The notes under the pieces: model-generated
Told to the model about the DNA's origin: nothing
What the model saw: the letters and a program-made list of their open reading frames with translations, nothing else
Database searches by the model: none
Translations under genes and position numbers: made by a program
Source: Lichenicola sp964245345
Lineage (GTDB): Bacteria > Pseudomonadota > Alphaproteobacteria > Acetobacterales > Acetobacteraceae
Reading direction: 5' to 3'
Assembly (NCBI GenBank): GCA_964245345.1
Contig: CAXTMS010000090.1
Location: 1 to 13,593 of the forward strand
DNA: 13,593 nt
Shown: positions 9,892 through 13,593 of the stretch, piece after piece
How the letters are laid out: the number at the start of each line of letters is the position of its first letter
How positions within the stretch are numbered: the stretch's first letter is position 1

Positions 9892-10700
9892 GCGGGGCGG
9901 CGACCGGCAACCGGTTCAAGGACCGGCTGCGGCAGGGCGCGCTGCAGGTCGGGCTGTGGCTGTCGCTTGCCGAGGCCTACACCGCCGAGATCTGCGCCGG
10001 CGCCGGGTTCGACTGGCTGCTGATCGACGGCGAGCACGGGCCGAACGACCTGCGCTCGATCCTCCGGCAGCTGCAGGCGGTCGCCGCCTTTGCCTCCGAG
10101 GCGGTGGTGCGCGTCCCGGTCGGCGAAACCTGGATGATCAAGCAGGTGCTCGACATCGGCGCCCGCACCCTGCTGGTGCCGATGGTGGAGACGGCGGAGC
10201 AGGCGGCGATGCTGGTGGCCGCGACGCGCTACCCGCCGCAAGGCCGTCGCGGGGTCGGCGCCGCGGTGGCGCGTGCGTCCGGCTTCGACCGCGACGGCGG
10301 CTACATGCGCCGTGCCGACGCGGAAACCTGCCTGCTGGTGCAGATCGAGACCCGGTCGGGGCTCGACAACCTCGAAGCGATCGCCGCGGTGGACGGCGTG
10401 GACGGGCTGTTCATCGGCCCGGCCGACCTGTCCGCCTCGCTCGGCCATCCGGGCGATCCCACCGCGCCCGAGGCGCAGGCGGCGATCGACGACGGGCTGC
10501 GGCGCATCGTCGCGTCGGGCAAGGCGGCCGGCATCATCATGGGCGATGAGGCGTTGGTCCGGCACGCGATGGCGCTCGGCGCGACCTTTGTCGCCGTCGG
10601 CACCGACGTGTCCCTGCTGGGTCGCGGCAGCGACGCGCTGGCGGCGCGCTACGGGCGCGGCGCCGGGCCGCGCGCCGGTGGGCCGGCGACGGCCTACTGA
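9888..10700 (+). CDS. HpcH/HpaI family class II aldolase
   Basis: Metal-dependent class II aldolase of the 4-hydroxy-2-oxoheptanedioate aldolase (HpaI) type, which reversibly cleaves 4-hydroxy-2-oxo acids to pyruvate and an aldehyde. The 270 residues match the family. The catalytic His is H50 in DGEHGP, the pyruvate-binding Arg R75 in VRVP, and the metal ligands E154 in QIET and D180 in GPADLS; Q152 is also present. These align with the E. coli HpaI residues H45, R70, E149 and D175 at a constant offset of five. The aldehyde partner cannot be told from sequence, and there is no homoprotocatechuate pathway nearby, so I do not use the name hpaI. The GTG start overlaps the mfd stop as GTGA, with AAGG just upstream, implying translation coupled to mfd. 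The last ~15 residues are Gly/Ala/Arg-rich and probably disordered. Confidence 0.94.
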
Positions 10701-10724
10701 CACACCCCGACCGGGGGCCGTGTC
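10699..10724. terminator. Hairpin between convergent aldolase and DUF2125-like genes
   Basis: GACAC (10699-10703) pairs with GTGTC (10720-10724), and inside it CCCC (10705-10708) pairs with GGGG (10713-10716) around a 4-nt loop, with a small internal loop between the stems. It starts in the aldolase stop codon and lies 10 bp from the stop of the converging gene, so it could serve both. No T-run follows. Confidence 0.45.
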
Positions 10725-10734
10725 CTCCGCCGCG

Positions 10735-11661
10735 TCAGCGTATCGGCAGCGGCACGTTGTTGATGGTCAGCACCCCGTGCTGCAACGCCAGGTCCCAGTC
10801 GGCCTGGTCGCCCTGCCGGTGCGCCACCAGCTTGACCAGGAACAAGGCGGTGCGCAGCCGCCCGAGGCCGGACGCGTTGGCGGCGTCGAGCAGCGCGTCG
10901 AAGTCGTGCGCGGTGACGTGGCCTTCCCCGCCGCTGTCTTCGGGATCGCGTCCTACCGTGCCCTGGCCGTGGCCGCTCAGCGTGGTGTCGCCGCGACGCG
11001 CGTCCAGTTGCTCGATCGTCACCGGCACCGGCGCCGATGGGCGGCCGGGCGAGGCAAGCAGAACGGGAAGCTGGTCCGCGGGCGTCGAGGCATGCATGGT
11101 CAGCGTGTCCGGCAGCAGCCCGGCGGCGGCGTCGTTGGACACCGCGCCGTCGAGGGCGACGGTCAGCCGTGCCGCCGGCCCGCCGCCGTCCAGGCGCAGC
11201 AGCAACCGGCGGGCGCCGAGCCGGGTGCTGCCGGCGCGGATCGACACCCCGGACCAGGTGAACCCGGCGGTGCCGCCATGGCCGAGCGCGTGCGCCAGCG
11301 GGTCGATGGCGCCGCGCAGGGTCGCATCCGGACACGCGTCGTGACGGTCCGACAAGGCCACCAGCACCGCGGCCGCGGCCGCGGTGGCGGCCTGCTCCAG
11401 CACGGCGTCGGACAGGCCGGCGCCACGGCCCTCCGCGTGCAGGTGGGCCGCGTGCAGCACCGCGTCGGGTACGGCCGGCAGCAGCACGTCCGCGCGCTCG
11501 GCGTCGAAGCCGGTGCCGCCTGGGCCGCCGCCTTCTCGCAGGCCGGTGGCGTGGACCGCGGCGCAGCCGGGCAGTGCCAGGGTGGCGGCCCGGGCGCCGG
11601 CTGGCGGGAGCCCGAGGAACAGGAGCAGGGCAGCGAGTGCCGGGATGGGACGATGGGTCAT
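10735..11661 (-). CDS. Exported DUF2125-like protein, function unknown
   Basis: Probable periplasmic or envelope protein of 308 residues. From the ATG at 11661 it starts with a classical signal peptide: MTHRP, a hydrophobic core around ALAALLLFLGL, and a likely cleavage after AGARA (residue 25). The body alternates short beta-like stretches. The C-terminal third (TIEQLDARRGDTTLSGHG at 215-232, then GHVTAHDFDALLDAAN at 247-262 and GVLTINNVPLP at 296-306) resembles the end of DUF2125 proteins, which are widespread and uncharacterised in alphaproteobacteria. Assignment rests on this pattern only. Two cysteines (C33, C110) could form a disulfide. LPGC at 30-33 is a poor lipobox, so a lipoprotein is unlikely. 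A GTG at 11691 would add ten basic residues in front; the ATG gives the better signal peptide. It lies downstream of the receptor gene on the same strand with a gap of 158 bp. Confidence 0.6.
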   Translation of the reverse strand: MTHRPIPALAALLLFLGLPPAGARAATLALPGCAAVHATGLREGGGPGGTGFDAERADVLLPAVPDAVLHAAHLHAEGRGAGLSDAVLEQAATAAAAAVLVALSDRHDACPDATLRGAIDPLAHALGHGGTAGFTWSGVSIRAGSTRLGARRLLLRLDGGGPAARLTVALDGAVSNDAAAGLLPDTLTMHASTPADQLPVLLASPGRPSAPVPVTIEQLDARRGDTTLSGHGQGTVGRDPEDSGGEGHVTAHDFDALLDAANASGLGRLRTALFLVKLVAHRQGDQADWDLALQHGVLTINNVPLPIR

Positions 11662-11723
11662 GCGGCGTTTAAGGTGGCGCAGCCTCCGCACGGTGGCAAT
11701 TCACGGCGTCGTCGCGACCGTGT

Positions 11724-11775
11724 TCCGCGTGTTGCGGACACCCCCTGGTGCCCGCAGCACGCGGGGGCGTGGTCC
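11724..11775. terminator. Pair of hairpins downstream of the TonB receptor gene
   Basis: TCCGC-GTGTT-GCGGA (11724-11738) and CCCGC-AGCAC-GCGGG (11751-11765) have the same architecture, a 5-bp stem and 5-nt loop. An alternative larger fold pairs GGAC (11736-11739) with GTCC (11772-11775) and CCCCC (11741-11745) with GGGGG (11763-11767). The site follows the receptor stop (11820) by about 45 bp on the minus strand and would separate it from the exported protein gene. The surrounding 11662-11819 holds no other gene that I can support. Confidence 0.4.
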
Positions 11776-11819
11776 GGGCACGGCGGGCGGTCGCAGGGTG
11801 GAGCGGGGAATGGCGCCGC

Positions 11820-13593
11820 TCAGAAGGTGAAGTTCAGCCGCCCGTAGTAGAAGCCGCCGTTGATCGGCACGGTGGACGAGGTTTGGTCGTAAAAGGCGAC
11901 GTCGAGGTAGGACAGCTCGAGCGGCAGGCGACGCGGCCGGACGTTGAACAGGTCGTTGGCGCCGATCGCCGCGTGCCAGTGCGGCGCGATCTGGTAGCCG
12001 ACCTCGAGGTCGGTCAGCCATTCGGGCAGGTTCTTGAACTCGGCGAACTGCGAGCCGGAATATTGCAGCGCCGCCGGGGCCTGGTCCTCGTAGGTGACGT
12101 CGTCGGTGGTCTGGCCGTAGCGGGTCTGCCGCAGGTTGACGTCGAACTTCCCGATCTTCCAGAACGCGTCGAGGATGATCTTGGAGCGCGGCGACGCGGT
12201 GGTGAGGTAGCTGATGCCCTGCGCGGTCAGGAACGGGTTGCCGAACGCGTCGGTGCCGTTGTGGTGCAGGCGGGTGCGGTTCAGGTCGATGCCGGCGGTC
12301 CAGGTCACGGTGCCGTAGCGACGGAAGTCGGTGAAGTAGTTGACGTTGATGTCGAGGCCCTGGGTGCGCGTGCTGGCGCCGTTGGCGAAGTAGTAGGCGG
12401 AAATGTCGTTGGCCTGAATGCCCTGCGGCAGGGTGGCGCCGGTGTCCTCGATCGCGGTTTCCGCGGCCGACCCGGTGACGCCGCCGGCGCCGACGATGCG
12501 GTCGCGTATGTTGATCTGGTACACGTCCGCGGTGACGCTGAGGTTGGTCAGCGGCTGCAGCACGAAGCCGGCGCTGGCGTTTGTCGAGCGTTCCGCCTTG
12601 AGCGGCACCGCGCCGATCGACTGCGCGCCGGTGGAGGAGGTGGCGAGGATGCCGCTGGCGCCGGTCGGAGACACGTTGAGCGAGGAATAGTTCTCCTCCG
12701 CCAGCGTCGGCGCACGGAAGCCGTTGGAGATGGTGCCGCGCAACGCGAACCACCTAGTGAAGTCGTAGCGGCTGGAGATCTTGCCGTTCTCGGTGTCGCC
12801 GGCATCGGTGTAGTGCTCGAAGCGGCCAGCGAAGTCGACGTCCCAGTGCTGCAGCGGATGCACGTCGTAGTCGATGTAGCCGGACCACACGTTGCGCGAG
12901 AACGATCCGGCGTTGGCCGGCAGCAGGCCGGCGAAGCCTTGCGTGCCGCCCAGGACGTAGGACGCGGGCGCTCCGGCGCCGAGGCGATACACTTCCGAGC
13001 GTTCCTCGGCACCGAAGGCGAAGTTCATCGGCATGCCGAGCGCGTGGAACGGCCGGGTGAAGTCGAGATTGTTGGTCCACTGGGCGTTCTGCTGGCTTTG
13101 CGCCAGCACCGTGGTCGGCGTGAAGCCGACGGCATAGCCGTACTGGGCGTCGCCATCGGCGTAAAGGTTGGGGTTGCCGGTGTGCTTGTTGCCGATGTTG
13201 GTGATGTCGTCGCCATAGGTCGTGCTCAGGTCGGCGTGGAAGCCGAACACGTCGGGCGCCTTGACGCCGATGGTGGCGGCGTAGTCGTTCTCCTCGTCGG
13301 TTTCCAAGGGCGAGAAGCCGTACGGGTACACTTCCGGCAGCTTGCTCGGCACGCGGTAGTTCTCGTACGCTTCGCTGTGTCGGTGGCCGTAGGTGATGAG
13401 CCCGTAGCCCTGGAGGCCGCCGAACGCGTCCTGCACCAGCGTCTTGCCGAACTCGACGCTGAGGGTTTCGCGGGTTTCCTCGGGCAAACCGTTGATCTTA
13501 TTCGAGTTGGCTGGCTCGGCGAAGCCGCCCGGAGCGAACGCCGAGCTGCGGTCGTCCACGGTCTGCGTCACGAAGTGGTCGGCATGGTAGATC
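11820..13593 (-). CDS. TonB-dependent outer-membrane receptor, C-terminal part
   Basis: Outer-membrane beta-barrel for energised uptake of a ligand such as a ferric siderophore; the substrate cannot be told. The 590 visible residues are barrel only. The reading frame is open to the window edge (…IYHADHFVTQTVDD…), so the signal peptide, TonB box, plug and first strands lie beyond 13593; the GTG at 13571 is internal. Evidence: long alternating aromatic/polar strands, the family hallmark ISNGFRAPTLAEENYSSLNV just past the middle, QWTNNLDFTRPF in an early strand, and the terminal strand YYGRLNFTF ending in Phe, the signal for barrel assembly. The stop is TGA at 11820-11822. No frameshift is seen. 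A hairpin pair follows, and the DUF2125-like gene lies downstream on the same strand. No siderophore or regulator gene is in view to hint at the ligand. Confidence 0.94.
   Translation of the reverse strand, partial: IYHADHFVTQTVDDRSSAFAPGGFAEPANSNKINGLPEETRETLSVEFGKTLVQDAFGGLQGYGLITYGHRHSEAYENYRVPSKLPEVYPYGFSPLETDEENDYAATIGVKAPDVFGFHADLSTTYGDDITNIGNKHTGNPNLYADGDAQYGYAVGFTPTTVLAQSQQNAQWTNNLDFTRPFHALGMPMNFAFGAEERSEVYRLGAGAPASYVLGGTQGFAGLLPANAGSFSRNVWSGYIDYDVHPLQHWDVDFAGRFEHYTDAGDTENGKISSRYDFTRWFALRGTISNGFRAPTLAEENYSSLNVSPTGASGILATSSTGAQSIGAVPLKAERSTNASAGFVLQPLTNLSVTADVYQINIRDRIVGAGGVTGSAAETAIEDTGATLPQGIQANDISAYYFANGASTRTQGLDINVNYFTDFRRYGTVTWTAGIDLNRTRLHHNGTDAFGNPFLTAQGISYLTTASPRSKIILDAFWKIGKFDVNLRQTRYGQTTDDVTYEDQAPAALQYSGSQFAEFKNLPEWLTDLEVGYQIAPHWHAAIGANDLFNVRPRRLPLELSYLDVAFYDQTSSTVPINGGFYYGRLNFTF

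Noticed and set aside
11659..11691. GTG at 11691 as start of the exported protein
   Set aside because: It would place ten residues with seven basic or His side chains before an already complete signal peptide; the ATG at 11661 is the simpler choice.
13569..13571. GTG as start of the TonB receptor
   Set aside because: The frame stays open to the window edge with barrel-like sequence, and 590 residues is too short for a receptor with plug, so the real start is outside.

Overview
The window is uniformly GC-rich, with codon third positions almost always G or C, and carries bacterial housekeeping genes packed with little spacing. The divergent order recG / sdhE–mfd, an alphaproteobacterial-type oligopeptidase B, a DUF2125-like exported protein and CtrA-like half-sites point to an alphaproteobacterium, most plausibly Acetobacteraceae/Rhodospirillales. 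The taxonomy is inferred; no rRNA or other marker is present. I see no mobile element, CRISPR array, tRNA, rRNA or phage gene.

Layout. (1) 11-1345, plus: a fold-type I PLP aminotransferase of the 2-aminoadipate/aromatic type. Its reading frame continues upstream of the first ATG without offering a start codon. (2) 1327-1371: two perfect 8-bp hairpins in tandem between convergent genes. (3) 1374-5929, minus: recG, then a 96-bp gap with an 11-bp-periodic CtrA-like array, then a 72-residue Gln/Ala/His-rich small protein, then oligopeptidase B. The last two overlap as TTGA. (4) 5930-5995: the divergent promoter region, with a good sigma70-like promoter whose -10 box lies so close to sdhE that the transcript would be nearly leaderless. 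(5) 5996-10700, plus: sdhE, mfd and an HpaI-type class II aldolase; mfd and the aldolase overlap as GTGA. (6) 10735-13593, minus: the C-terminal two thirds of a TonB-dependent outer-membrane receptor (start beyond the window) and, downstream, an exported DUF2125-like protein.

How they fit together. RecG and Mfd share a translocase core and both act where replication or transcription stalls: RecG remodels forks and Mfd displaces stalled RNA polymerase and recruits UvrA. SdhE flavinylates succinate dehydrogenase and seems to be a passenger in this conserved neighbourhood. The aldolase is tied to mfd only by translational coupling.

No clearly new multi-gene system is visible. The parts most worth a second look are the small low-complexity gene with its phased half-site array and its overlap with oligopeptidase B, the near-leaderless sdhE promoter, the mfd–aldolase coupling and the missing start of the aminotransferase.
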